Origin: CAZJOD01 sp964547525
Lineage (GTDB): Bacteria > Bacillota > Clostridia > JAAYHZ01
Length of the DNA: 25,832 nt
NCBI GenBank assembly: GCA_964547525.1
Contig: CAZJOD010000039.1
Location: 1-25,832 of the forward strand
Direction of reading: 5' to 3'
Shown: piece by piece, positions 1 to 7,600 of the stretch
Layout: each line of letters begins with the position of its first letter
Position numbering within the stretch: position 1 is the first letter of the stretch
Position numbers and translations under genes: made by a program
The notes under the pieces: model-generated
Told to the model about the DNA's origin: nothing
Database searches by the model: none
The model's input: only the letters and a program-made list of their open reading frames with translations

Positions 1-72
1 TGGCTAAAAGCATTATAATTAAGGGTGACTAAGCTTCAAAACAGAAGTATATTATACACCATGAGTTAATTA

Positions 73-106
73 TGGTATTATATGTATAGATATAATTCTG
101 AGGAGG
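73..106 (+). promoter_or_regulatory. Candidate extended -10 promoter and ribosome binding site of the gamma-glutamyltransferase gene
   Basis: A TG (73-74) one base before TATTAT (76-81) forms an extended -10 element; no convincing -35 box is visible. A strong AGGAGG lies at 101-106, 7 bases before the ATG at 114, and fixes that start. A second TATAAT at about 90-95 is too close to the ribosome binding site to serve this start well. Confidence 0.4.
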
Positions 107-113
107 TAATTTA

Positions 114-1703
114 ATGCAAAATTCAGAAAACCGGCAAATTGGATGGAAAGCTGTCAGTAAAAACGGCGTAGTCGCCGCCGGCGGTAAAAATGCGGTGGCT
201 GCGGGAACAGATATTCTTGCCCGGGGGGGAAATGCGGCGGATGCGGCCGCTGCAACCATCTTTGCGCTTAATGTTACCGACCACGGTGCCTGTTCAATCG
301 GAGGCGAGGTGCCAGTTCTAATATTTGATAAAAAGACAGATACAGTTAAAGCGCTGTGCGGGCAAGGTCGCGCACCGCTATCTCAAAAAGCCGTTAATTG
401 GTATATGAAAAACGGTATTCCTAAAGGCAATATTAAAATGGCTCCTGTTCCTTCGGTTACGGATTTGTGTGTCACCATATTAAAACTATACGGTACCAAA
501 TCATTTGAAGAGATCATTGTACCTGCTCTCGCACTTTTGGATAAGGGAGATGAGGAGTGGCACCCTAAATTGGCGGTCACATTGCGAAAGATGGTGGAAG
601 AAGAAAATATTACACACGGAAGTCGCGAGGAAAAATTACAGGCTGTAACCGACCGTTTTTACGGCAGAAACAAGTATCGAAATGACATTGCCGAAGATTT
701 GGAAGCCTATTACATAGAAAAAGGAGGGTTTCTCCGAAGAGAAGATTTAGCGGCGCATTATACGACGGTGGAAGATCCTATAACCGTTGATTACAGGGGA
801 TATACGGTGTGCAAATGCGGTCCGTGGACACAGGGACCATATTTGTGTCAGGCATTAAATATATTGGAAGGGTTTGATATTAAGTCTATGGGACATTGTT
901 CGTCTGACTATGTTCATGTGGTTACCGAAGCATTGAAGCTGGCTATGGCGGACCGGGACGAATATTACGGCGACCCGGATTTTGTTGATGTTCCATTAAA
1001 GGAATTACTTTCAGACACCTATACGAATATCCGAAGACCCCTGATAGATATGAAGAAGGCCTCAATTAAAGCTCGTCCGGGTGACCCGTACGGGATCAAA
1101 CCATTAAAAGGGGAAGGAGTTTATTTTCCGGATATAGGAGGAACGACAACTTGTGTGGTCGCTGACGGGTTTGGGAATGTAATATCAGCCACCCCTTCGG
1201 CAAACGTGCACAAAGATGAACCAACAGGGGGAAAAACCGGTATATCTTACGGGAATCGTCTGTTAAGTTTTAACACTACTTTAGGACATCCTAATTGCAT
1301 ACAGGCAGGCAAACGTCCCCGTATTACCCTTACGCCCACAATTGTTTTAAAAGACGGAAAACCGGTGCTTGCCATTAGCGTTGCAGGCGGAGACTTACAG
1401 GACCAAACGTCATTGAATCTTATTTTGGATTTTATCGAATTCGGGATGATGCCTGAGTCAGCGGTTATTGCACCTCGTTTTGCCACATCACATCATCAAG
1501 ACTCTTTTGACCCTAACCCTAACCGACTTGAAACATATAAGCAGGTCGGTGAATTGGTTATAAATAGCGAAATAAGCTCTGATGTAAGGGATGAATTGGC
1601 TAATCGCGGACATAGAATAAAAAACTCTTCAGCACCGATATCAAACCCTGTTATGCTTTATATATCAAAAAAGCGGTTTAATACACGCTGCGGGAGACCC
1701 TAA
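114..1703 (+). CDS. Gamma-glutamyltransferase-family protein with frameshifted C-terminus
   Basis: This is an Ntn-hydrolase of the gamma-glutamyltranspeptidase family, which cleaves or transfers gamma-glutamyl groups from glutathione or related amides after self-cleavage at a threonine. The N-terminal part has the family pattern GGNAADAAAA (residues 39-48). The expected small-subunit start appears as GGTTTCVVADGFGN, with Thr344 aligning to the nucleophile by its spacing to the following D-x-x-G-N. No signal peptide is visible, so it is probably cytoplasmic, as in YwrD-like members. The open frame ends at 1703 with an unnatural tail (KKRFNTRCGRP), while the normal family ending continues one base over and stops at 1731. 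Function after the shift is uncertain because only the last 20 or so residues are affected. The gene is visibly richer in G+C than its neighbours. It appears to stand alone, with its own ribosome binding site. The family call is firm; the donor substrate is unknown. Confidence 0.88.
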   Translation: MQNSENRQIGWKAVSKNGVVAAGGKNAVAAGTDILARGGNAADAAAATIFALNVTDHGACSIGGEVPVLIFDKKTDTVKALCGQGRAPLSQKAVNWYMKNGIPKGNIKMAPVPSVTDLCVTILKLYGTKSFEEIIVPALALLDKGDEEWHPKLAVTLRKMVEEENITHGSREEKLQAVTDRFYGRNKYRNDIAEDLEAYYIEKGGFLRREDLAAHYTTVEDPITVDYRGYTVCKCGPWTQGPYLCQALNILEGFDIKSMGHCSSDYVHVVTEALKLAMADRDEYYGDPDFVDVPLKELLSDTYTNIRRPLIDMKKASIKARPGDPYGIKPLKGEGVYFPDIGGTTTCVVADGFGNVISATPSANVHKDEPTGGKTGISYGNRLLSFNTTLGHPNCIQAGKRPRITLTPTIVLKDGKPVLAISVAGGDLQDQTSLNLILDFIEFGMMPESAVIAPRFATSHHQDSFDPNPNRLETYKQVGELVINSEISSDVRDELANRGHRIKNSSAPISNPVMLYISKKRFNTRCGRP

Positions 1704-1731
1704 GGCAGGGCGACATGCCTTTGGACTTTGA
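1673..1731 (+). pseudogene. Displaced C-terminal tail of the gamma-glutamyltransferase gene (+1 frame)
   Basis: In the frame one base ahead of the main one, 1675-1731 reads GLIHAAGDPKAGRHAFGL then TGA. This is the standard end of gamma-glutamyltransferases (AGDPRxGRHA). The shift lies at or near the six-A run at 1667-1672: five As would restore one frame of 538 residues. It is either a real mutation, a homopolymer sequencing error or slippage. Confidence 0.8.
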
Positions 1732-1796
1732 AACTTAATAAAATCAGTCGATCTTTTATATTATTTGTTAATATAGTCACAAATTTTTAATTCCTA

Positions 1797-1805
1797 TGAT
1801 ATAAT
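1797..1805 (+). promoter_or_regulatory. Candidate extended -10 promoter
   Basis: TG-A-TATAAT at 1797-1805 is a perfect extended -10 element; the -35 position (about 1777) is poor. It stands just upstream of the decayed coding stretch at 1870-2242 and may be its old promoter. Confidence 0.35.
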
Positions 1806-1869
1806 AAATTTTAGGCAACAAAAAAGGAAGTCTTATCAAAGACAAGTATTTTCCGGTGAGTTAAAAGAA

Positions 1870-2242
1870 ATGTTATTAGAAATAAATACAGATAAAGACA
1901 CGTGTTTTAATAAAATAAAGGAGTTATGGTTGGAAGCCCAAAATGGTTTCCCTGACTTTTTGCCTGAGATTTCAAATGAGACAAAAAGTCAAAACGTAGA
2001 ATATATAAAAGATATCACCGATTTTTTTCAAAAGCAAATAAAAAGTTAACCTCGTTTACCCATAGGTATCTGTTGTAGGAAGCAGTGAATTTTTTTCAAA
2101 AGAATACGTGGAAAAATTACAGAAATATCTTCCTGTTACATATTCTATCTTAAATAACTATATGAAAAATAGCCTTGCAGACCCAAATTCGATTACACAA
2201 AAAAAGTACATGAAAATGTTAGATAAAATTTTATTTTTCTAA
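1870..2242 (+). pseudogene. Two adjoining coding fragments in different frames, probably one decayed gene
   Basis: From an ATG at 1870, preceded by a weak GGTGAG, an open frame runs 59 codons to TAA at 2047-2049 (begins MLLEINTDKDTCFNKIK). In the next frame a second open stretch begins after a TAG at 2063-2065 and runs 58 codons to TAA at 2240-2242 (includes VVGSSEFFSKEYVEKLQ and SILNNYMKNSL). Both have protein-like composition with charged and amphipathic helices and lie end to end. A single indel near 2050-2065 would nearly join them; the TAG at 2063 and the TAA at 2047 would then have to be bypassed. I do not recognise the family. The first fragment alone could be a genuine small gene. Confidence 0.35.
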
Positions 2243-2253
2243 ATAATGGAATA

Positions 2254-2262
2254 TGGTATAAT
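2254..2262 (+). promoter_or_regulatory. Extended -10 promoter for the Nudix gene
   Basis: TG-G-TATAAT at 2254-2262 is a perfect extended -10 element. Transcription would start near 2269, giving a leader of about 107 bases before the Nudix ATG. The leader shows no structure I recognise. A CGGAG ribosome binding site lies 7 bases before the ATG. Confidence 0.5.
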
Positions 2263-2376
2263 TAACTGGAATATATACATCAATCTTAGAAAAAAAGTTT
2301 GTTAAAGTTTATGTATATTGAATATCACGGTTCTTTTATCCTATTTAAATTCTAATTATTTGTAAACGGAGTAAAC

Positions 2377-2832
2377 ATGAACGATTATATAAAAACAATG
2401 CGTCAAAAAATAGGTCATGATCCGATTCTGCAGTGTGGTGCAAGTGTGATTGTTGTTAACAATAAGAATGAAATGCTTTTACAACTTAGGAAAGATAACG
2501 GTTGCTGGAGTTACGCAGGTGGTGCGGTGGAGTTGGATGAAGTTGTCGAGGAAGCTGCAAAACGTGAACTGTTTGAAGAAACAGGACTTGTTGCAAATAA
2601 ACTTGCGTTATACGGTGTATTTTCAGGACCTGAGTGCCACTATATCTACCCTAACGGGGATGAAGTGTCCAATGTTGACATTGTATATATATGTAGAGAC
2701 TATTCCGGTGATTTAAAATGTCAGGTTTCTGAAGTTGTTGAACTTCGTTTTTTCTCGCCGGACGATTTACCTGAGAATTTGTCTCCACCTGTAGCTAAAG
2801 TGATTTTAAAATTTGCGAACGATAATAAATAA
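2377..2832 (+). CDS. Nudix hydrolase
   Basis: This 151-residue protein is a full-length Nudix-fold pyrophosphohydrolase that cleaves a nucleoside diphosphate linked to another group, using Mg2+ or Mn2+. The Nudix box GX5EX7REUXEEXGU matches exactly from Gly49 to Leu71 (E55, R63-E64, E67-E68, G70), so the metal-binding glutamates are intact. The N-terminal strand GASVIVVNNKNEMLLQLR and the W-S-Y-A-G-G-A lead-in are typical of ADP-ribose or MutT-like members with broad or unknown substrate. The ATG at 2377 is supported by CGGAG 7 bases upstream. It is monocistronic or followed after 132 bases by the acyltransferase gene. The substrate cannot be read from the sequence. Confidence 0.93.
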   Translation: MNDYIKTMRQKIGHDPILQCGASVIVVNNKNEMLLQLRKDNGCWSYAGGAVELDEVVEEAAKRELFEETGLVANKLALYGVFSGPECHYIYPNGDEVSNVDIVYICRDYSGDLKCQVSEVVELRFFSPDDLPENLSPPVAKVILKFANDNK

Positions 2833-2866
2833 AGAATGTCGGATTAATTAAAAATCACCGGTTGAA

Positions 2867-2910
2867 TTGTTTTTTGATGATCCGCATAGAAGAAATTTGT
2901 TTTTGATGAT
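2867..2910 (+). repeat. Two copies of a TTTTTTGATGATC-like motif
   Basis: TTGTTTTTTGATGATCC (2867-2883) and TTTGTTTTTGATGAT (2896-2910) lie 29 bases apart, upstream of the acyltransferase gene. A third, nearly identical copy lies at 12545-12563 in another intergenic region. The first copy falls in the spacer after a TTGAAT (2862-2867). This may be an operator or a chance T-rich repeat. Confidence 0.4.
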
Positions 2911-2964
2911 AACAAGGTTTTTATGTAATCAAAGGTGTTATTCGGTAAAAGTAAGGAGGGGTAT

Positions 2965-4170
2965 ATGAGTACTGCGGATTTGATGAAATCATTACATATT
3001 GCAAACTATCCAAAACGCTGGGATTTTTTATATGAGGCGTTAACAAAGGAATATTTAATACGTGGTTGTGTTTTTCTTCAACAGGAATATCTCGTATCAC
3101 TAAACAGAGAATATCGTATTTTTGAGCGTACTTTGGCCGAGATTTTAGCTGCTGCAGCAAAAACAAGAGAAAAACCTGATCTTGTTCGGTACATTATGCT
3201 ATTAAACCTGGCAATGAAAGATCGCATTGCCTTTAAAACGGAGGTAAATTCTATGGAGCCACCGTTGGCACCTGTAGGGGAGGATACTACACCCTATGAT
3301 TTTGCGCTTCTGTTTGCCGTATTGCCGTATACACCCGAAATAGACAAAGGCTACCGGGAGCATTGTGTGCCTTCGGACGTCCGGTATGCCACACTTACCG
3401 CATATGAAGAATGTATGTTTGGATATCGCAACCGTTTTGATCGATTCGGTTTTGATGTACGTTACTTAAACTGGATACAATTATATATTGATGAACGTAT
3501 TCTTCGAATCGGGCGATTAAACTTTGAAATGCGTCCACGGTTCGGATCATGTGTGAACGCGCTTATGAATAACAAGGGGGAGATAAAGATAATGATGACA
3601 GATATGCGCATACATCGAAGAGGTGGAATCCTTGGTAATCCGGGATATGCTGATGAAGATGGCGCGTATGATGCAAAGTTTGTAGAGACAGAGGACTATT
3701 ATGAAGGACATCTTGTCCGTACTGACGGTTATGTAAACCGTGAACCCGTCCGGCTTTCTAAATCCGATTGGCACATTGCGCTAAGCGGAAACGATCCTGT
3801 TTTAAGCATACATATCCCGGCGGGTCAAAAGCTGTCTTTTGCTTTATGTGAAAGCTCATATGCAAGAGCTCGTGAGATTTTTACCGAGTGCTATAGCGAT
3901 TTTGGATATAAAGCATTCGTTTGTTTTTCCTGGTTAATGGATCCGCAGCTTGCGTTACTTTTACCCCCGGATTCCAATATCATCACTTTTCAAAGTAAAT
4001 TTACACGTTTTCCAAGGCCTTGTTCGGGTAAAGCGGTATTAAATTTTGTATTCTTTAATCGTTTCAATACTTATGAAAATCTTCCTGAAAACACAAGCTT
4101 AGAGCGAAGCCTAAAACGGCATTATTTAGACGGTAAATATATTTATGAATCCGGTGGTGTATTTTTTTAA
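2965..4170 (+). CDS. Acyltransferase-domain protein of the NAT_N/GNAT_C type
   Basis: This is a 401-residue protein that I assign to the Firmicute family with an N-terminal helical acyltransferase-associated domain (NAT_N) and a C-terminal GNAT-like domain (GNAT_C). The clearest marker is RIGRLNFEM at residues 181-189, after the helical first third, followed by a beta-rich half with HIPAGQKLSF. The real substrate is not known; members are predicted N- or O-acyltransferases that use acyl-CoA. The ATG at 2965 is chosen over the in-frame GTG at 2935 because AAGGAGG (2953-2959) sits just before it. There is no signal peptide or membrane segment. It may be co-expressed with the Nudix gene, but the 132-base gap with its repeated motif argues for separate control. 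Assignment rests on remembered family features, so moderate confidence. Confidence 0.6.
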   Translation: MSTADLMKSLHIANYPKRWDFLYEALTKEYLIRGCVFLQQEYLVSLNREYRIFERTLAEILAAAAKTREKPDLVRYIMLLNLAMKDRIAFKTEVNSMEPPLAPVGEDTTPYDFALLFAVLPYTPEIDKGYREHCVPSDVRYATLTAYEECMFGYRNRFDRFGFDVRYLNWIQLYIDERILRIGRLNFEMRPRFGSCVNALMNNKGEIKIMMTDMRIHRRGGILGNPGYADEDGAYDAKFVETEDYYEGHLVRTDGYVNREPVRLSKSDWHIALSGNDPVLSIHIPAGQKLSFALCESSYARAREIFTECYSDFGYKAFVCFSWLMDPQLALLLPPDSNIITFQSKFTRFPRPCSGKAVLNFVFFNRFNTYENLPENTSLERSLKRHYLDGKYIYESGGVFF

Positions 4171-4362
4171 CCTTCTTTGCAAGCGTTCCCGCACATCTTT
4201 AAATGACGGGATGGATTGCATAATAGATAATAAGAAATAAAAGTGGCAATGTTAAACAGATTGGTGTCAAAAAATGCAATATTAATTATTTGAAATCTCT
4301 ATAACAGACCTGCAATACAGGGAACATAACAGGGAATTTTTTTATATAATAAAATTTTATAA

Positions 4363-4391
4363 TTGACTGTTATTCTGATCTAGGTTAAAAT
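4363..4391 (+). promoter_or_regulatory. Consensus sigma-A promoter
   Basis: TTGACT (4363-4368) and TAAAAT (4386-4391) are separated by 17 bases. A strong ribosome binding site (AAAGGAGAGGTG) follows at about 4410-4421, then the ATG at 4427. The promoter and translation start look intact even though the frame they serve is broken. Confidence 0.6.
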
Positions 4392-4426
4392 CTAATTAAA
4401 CGTGTCTCGAAAGGAGAGGTGATTGT

Positions 4427-4627
4427 ATGAATGCTAATGTAATGGTGATTGTAAATTAAAACAGGATAGTGGCTGAACTAATCATCGCAGGTAGTTTATG
4501 TACCTTATTTTATCATGCTAATAACAACCCTTTCAGAAATTTTGTTATATCGAAGATAATACAATTGATTTTTTATGTATTTTCTTTGATCTCAAACTTT
4601 AAAAAGGCTACTTTTAAATTAATCTAA
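4427..4627 (+). pseudogene. Short reading frame interrupted by an in-frame stop
   Basis: Behind a good promoter and ribosome binding site an ATG at 4427 opens a frame that stops after ten residues (MNANVMVIVN, TAA at 4457-4459). The same frame then stays open for 55 codons to TAA at 4625-4627, including hydrophobic stretches such as VAELIIAGSLCTLFYH and IIQLIFYVFSLI. It reads like a small membrane or exported peptide with a nonsense mutation; a ten-residue leader peptide is the alternative. I recognise no family. The rest of the 4171-4786 gap shows only weak hairpins. Confidence 0.35.
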
Positions 4628-4690
4628 CACCAAGGTGCATAAACAATTTCATAGACTCTCTTTGAAACCTCATAAAAAGTTGATTATTGA

Positions 4691-4719
4691 TTGATTTCTT
4701 CTTCACTATTCTGTGATAA
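4691..4719 (+). promoter_or_regulatory. Candidate promoter of rsgA
   Basis: TTGATT (4691-4696), a 17-base spacer and TGATAA (4714-4719) stand about 68 bases before the rsgA ATG. The -10 box is imperfect. Confidence 0.4.
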
Positions 4720-4786
4720 ATACGGTGAACTCAAAAAAACGATGAGATTATAAATATATAAAAAATTAGATTATCGGAGGAAATCA

Positions 4787-5839
4787 ATGATAGATATTTT
4801 CGATTACGGATACATTCCGACTCTTGATGAGATTTTAGAAAATGAGACAGTTGCACGCGTTACAGCTGTATATAAGGAGCGTTACGAATTAGTTTGTAAA
4901 TACGGAGTGACATACGGCAAGCTTAAATCTTCTGTATACTATAGCGGAAAAGATTACATTCCATATCCTACAACCGGGGATTTTGTTGCTATCCAATACA
5001 ATGATTCAGGTGACAGTAGGATTGTAAAAACCTTTTTAAGAAAATCTTTTTTTTCCAGGTTGGATCCTACACCTGGAAAAGGGGAACAAGCGGTAGCGGC
5101 CAATTTTGATTATGTTTTCATATTGACATCACTAAATCAGGATTTCAATACGAAACGATTAGAGCGTTACTTGACACTTGCATGGCAAAGCGGAGGAATT
5201 CCCGTTATCATATTAACGAAAGCCGACTTGACAGAAGATTTTTCCGAATATATGAATAAAGTTGAAAAGGTCGCCGGAGATGTTGGGGTATATATTGTAA
5301 GTGCAAAAACAGGATACGGTTTAAAAGAACTTGGTGACTATTTGAAACCTCGTAAGACGGTTGTGTTTCTAGGCTCGTCCGGGGTGGGTAAATCAAGCTT
5401 GTTAAACACGCTTGCAGGTGAGGAAATAATGAACGTTAATGACATTCGTGAAGACGATGCCAGAGGAAGGCATACGACTTCACACAGGCAACTTATTATG
5501 TTACCAAATAAAACGATGATTATTGACACACCCGGTATGCGGGAAATTGGCATGTGGGATGTTTCACAAGGATTAGGGGAAGCCTTCTTTGATGTGGAGG
5601 ATTACTTCGGCAAATGCAAGTTTAAAGATTGCAGGCATATGAGCGAACCCGGTTGTGCCATAAAAGATGCCATCAAAAACGGAACTCTTTCGGAAGAACG
5701 ATGGAAAAGTTACCTGCAATTGAAACGGGAAGCGAAATATTCGGATGATAAGGAAGGATATTTGCGTGATAAACAACAATGGCATAAATCCATCGCCAAA
5801 GAGATTAAGGAAAAGTATAAATATGGCGGTAAGAAATAG
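4787..5839 (+). CDS. rsgA: Ribosome small-subunit-dependent GTPase A
   Basis: RsgA (YjeQ/YloQ) is a circularly permuted GTPase that binds the 30S subunit and helps its late maturation by releasing assembly factors. The permuted motif order is visible: an OB-fold N-terminus (about residues 20-90), G4 TKAD (144-147), G5 SAK (172-174), P-loop GSSGVGKSS (196-204), G2 region GRHTTSHR (227-234) and G3 DTPG (247-250). The C-terminal zinc finger is complete, with Cys277, Cys282, His284 and Cys290. The length of 350 residues is slightly long but normal for the branch whose C-terminal helix follows the zinc finger. CGGAGG stands just before the ATG. It is unlinked to the usual stp-prkC or rpe-thiamine neighbourhood and seems monocistronic; this branch is often a second, stand-alone paralogue. 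Confidence 0.95.
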   Translation: MIDIFDYGYIPTLDEILENETVARVTAVYKERYELVCKYGVTYGKLKSSVYYSGKDYIPYPTTGDFVAIQYNDSGDSRIVKTFLRKSFFSRLDPTPGKGEQAVAANFDYVFILTSLNQDFNTKRLERYLTLAWQSGGIPVIILTKADLTEDFSEYMNKVEKVAGDVGVYIVSAKTGYGLKELGDYLKPRKTVVFLGSSGVGKSSLLNTLAGEEIMNVNDIREDDARGRHTTSHRQLIMLPNKTMIIDTPGMREIGMWDVSQGLGEAFFDVEDYFGKCKFKDCRHMSEPGCAIKDAIKNGTLSEERWKSYLQLKREAKYSDDKEGYLRDKQQWHKSIAKEIKEKYKYGGKK

Positions 5840-5901
5840 TGCATGAGGGATGTCCGGTTAATATAGCGATAAATGCACTATATCGTCGATGAAATTACAT
5901 G

Positions 5902-5954
5902 ACCCACATAGTATCAACCCTTACTGAAATCAGTATGGTCACTACAATGTGGGT
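5902..5954. repeat. Long imperfect inverted repeat downstream of rsgA
   Basis: The outer arms ACCCACAT (5902-5909) and ATGTGGGT (5947-5954) are perfectly complementary. They continue inward with AGT/ACT and a perfect inner hairpin TACTGA-AA-TCAGTA. No T-tract follows, so it is not a classical intrinsic terminator. It could be an RNA hairpin at the end of the rsgA transcript or a small mobile-element scar. The rest of 5840-6356 holds the amidohydrolase relic and a promoter. Confidence 0.55.
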
Positions 5955-6003
5955 TGTGTCTATATATCATGAAATTTAACTTTCTACAATTTATGCCTTT
6001 GAT

Positions 6004-6114
6004 TTATGGAACAAGTTTTAATGCATTAGCTGAATAAATTTTATCAAGTATATGTTCTTCAAGACCAAGATTGTTTAAAAATCAGTCGGGGTGGTTATGT
6101 GAATCAATTATCAT
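6004..6114 (-). pseudogene. Collapsed amidohydrolase (metal-dependent hydrolase) relic
   Basis: Reading the minus strand, an ATG at 6114 begins MIIDSHNHPD. The DxHxH-type start is the metal-binding first strand of the amidohydrolase 2 / TatD-like superfamily. It then meets TGA and, with no frame change, continues as NNLGLEEHILDKIYSANALK to LVP and a stop at 6004. That second part is the typical C-terminal helix of the same family (NNLGL..ILxKIxxxNAxxL). The whole gene is thus reduced to 37 codons: the first ten residues joined near-directly to the last 25. A ribosome-binding-like AGAAAGG lies about a dozen bases before the ATG. Roughly 250 central residues are missing, judging by the family's usual length. 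Confidence 0.65.
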
Positions 6115-6269
6115 TTTTACATAATACCTTTCTAAAAAAACTTTTTATACATACAAGCTTGCTTATATTTTATTATACATGAATAATGTTGAAGAACTAT
6201 AAATTATTGAACTAAAATTATAGTGTTTTAAAAACATTATCAGATATAGCCGGATCGTATGTTTTAATA

Positions 6270-6299
6270 TTGTCCTTTTTTAAGTGTACATGGTAGAAT
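6270..6299 (+). promoter_or_regulatory. Candidate promoter of the alpha/beta hydrolase gene
   Basis: TTGTCC (6270-6275), an 18-base spacer ending in TGG, and TAGAAT (6294-6299) form a plausible sigma-A promoter with an extended -10. It lies 57 bases before the ATG. Confidence 0.4.
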
Positions 6300-6356
6300 A
6301 AAAATCGATAAATGATAAAGGTGATATATTTTAAAATAACGGAGTGATAATTATTA

Positions 6357-7493
6357 ATGAAAAATCTTATATATATATTATTAATAGTGTTTTTGTTATT
6401 ATGTGCGGTTATGGGAGTTTTCAGGAAAAAGACCAAAAGATTCCTCAATGATATACATATAATAGTTCCTGGAATTTTACTTGTAACAGTGATGTATTTT
6501 TGGGTCTTTCCTTTATGGAGTTTTCCGGAAACTACAGGTAGATATGATATAGCGTCGGTTTTTTGTACATATATCGATGAAAGCCGTGTTGAAACATATG
6601 AAAAGACAGGAGCTAAAAGATGGCTTAATGTGAAAATATGGTACCCTCAAAATTATACACAAGATAATTATACCTGTCCGCTTATTGTCTTTTCACATGG
6701 TTCTTTCGGTATAAAGGAGAGCAACGAATCTTTATACAGGGAGCTTGCCAGTCACGGGTATATTGTTTGTGCAATTGATCATACTTACCAATGTCTCAGT
6801 ACAGTTGACGCGAATGGAGCAAAGGTAAAACTTGATAATTCTTATATGAAGCAGGTTATGACTGCAAGTGATTCGGATGTGAATAAGCGGGAGCGACTTT
6901 TTGAGTTGTTCGGTGAGTGGATGCAAATCCGTACAGGAGATATTAACTTTGTTATTGATAAAATTATTGACTATGTGGTTACCGGTGATAATGGAGCAAA
7001 TGGGGTGTATCGTCTTATAGATGTATCAAATATAGGAGTCATGGGTCATTCACTAGGTGGTGCGGCTGCATTGGGGATAGGACGTATGAGAAAAGACATC
7101 GGTGCTGTAATTGCTCTTGAAGCACCGTTTATGTGTGACGTGAAAGATATAAAAAACGGTGTCTTTATATTTGAAGAATCCGCTTATCCCGTACCGTTAC
7201 TTAATGTATATACCGATTCGTTATGGGACATTATTGCGGATTCGCCGCAGTATGCACAAAATTACGCCATATTAAACGATGATTGCAATACTACCTATGA
7301 CATATATATTAAAGGTGCCGGACATATGACACTTACGGACCTTGCGTATTCTATGCCTCCGCTTTGTCTCATATTCGGACAACATATGTTTTTTAATGTA
7401 GATGAATATGCTCAAAAGATCAATCAAACATACTTGGATTTTTTTGATAGTTATTTAAAAGGGAAAAATAAATATGTACCTATTTCGTTTTAA
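6357..7493 (+). CDS. Membrane-anchored alpha/beta hydrolase
   Basis: This is a 378-residue serine hydrolase of the alpha/beta fold, resembling the platelet-activating-factor acetylhydrolase / dienelactone hydrolase group. Two hydrophobic segments (residues about 4-21 and 34-52) anchor the N-terminus in the membrane. The oxyanion loop SHGSFG starts at residue 113, the nucleophile elbow GHSLGG spans 230-235 with Ser232, and the catalytic histidine is probably His323 in KGAGHMTLTD. The acid is not certain; Asp287 in NVYTDSLWD is a candidate. The catalytic domain is probably outside the cell if the second segment ends outward, but topology is not proven. A CGGAGTG lies upstream of the ATG with wide spacing. 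The gene is single, with its own promoter and a strong shared terminator after it. The natural ester is unknown. Confidence 0.85.
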   Translation: MKNLIYILLIVFLLLCAVMGVFRKKTKRFLNDIHIIVPGILLVTVMYFWVFPLWSFPETTGRYDIASVFCTYIDESRVETYEKTGAKRWLNVKIWYPQNYTQDNYTCPLIVFSHGSFGIKESNESLYRELASHGYIVCAIDHTYQCLSTVDANGAKVKLDNSYMKQVMTASDSDVNKRERLFELFGEWMQIRTGDINFVIDKIIDYVVTGDNGANGVYRLIDVSNIGVMGHSLGGAAALGIGRMRKDIGAVIALEAPFMCDVKDIKNGVFIFEESAYPVPLLNVYTDSLWDIIADSPQYAQNYAILNDDCNTTYDIYIKGAGHMTLTDLAYSMPPLCLIFGQHMFFNVDEYAQKINQTYLDFFDSYLKGKNKYVPISF

Positions 7494-7530
7494 TGATAAT
7501 AAATATGGGTTTTGTGTATTTAATGTAAAA

Positions 7531-7564
7531 AAAATTCCCCAACGTTTATATTAGGGAATTTTTT
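7531..7564. terminator. Bidirectional intrinsic terminator
   Basis: AAAATTCCC (7531-7539) and GGGAATTTT (7554-7562) form a perfect 9-base stem with a 14-base loop. It is flanked by an A-run on the left and a T-run on the right. It sits between convergent genes (hydrolase on plus, small protein on minus), so it can end both transcripts. Confidence 0.9.
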
Positions 7565-7600
7565 GAGGGGCTTATGTTTATATGTATAACTTTTATGTTT

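Noticed and set aside
1667..1672. Programmed frameshifting in the gamma-glutamyltransferase gene
   Set aside because: There is a slippery A-run, but no stimulatory structure or Shine-Dalgarno element placed for frameshifting, and the family is not known to use it; mutation or sequencing error is simpler.
4180..4219. Imperfect hairpin (TCCCG/CGGGA with GCAA/TTGC) after the acyltransferase gene
   Set aside because: The stem is broken by an internal loop and no T-tract follows, so it is not called as a terminator.
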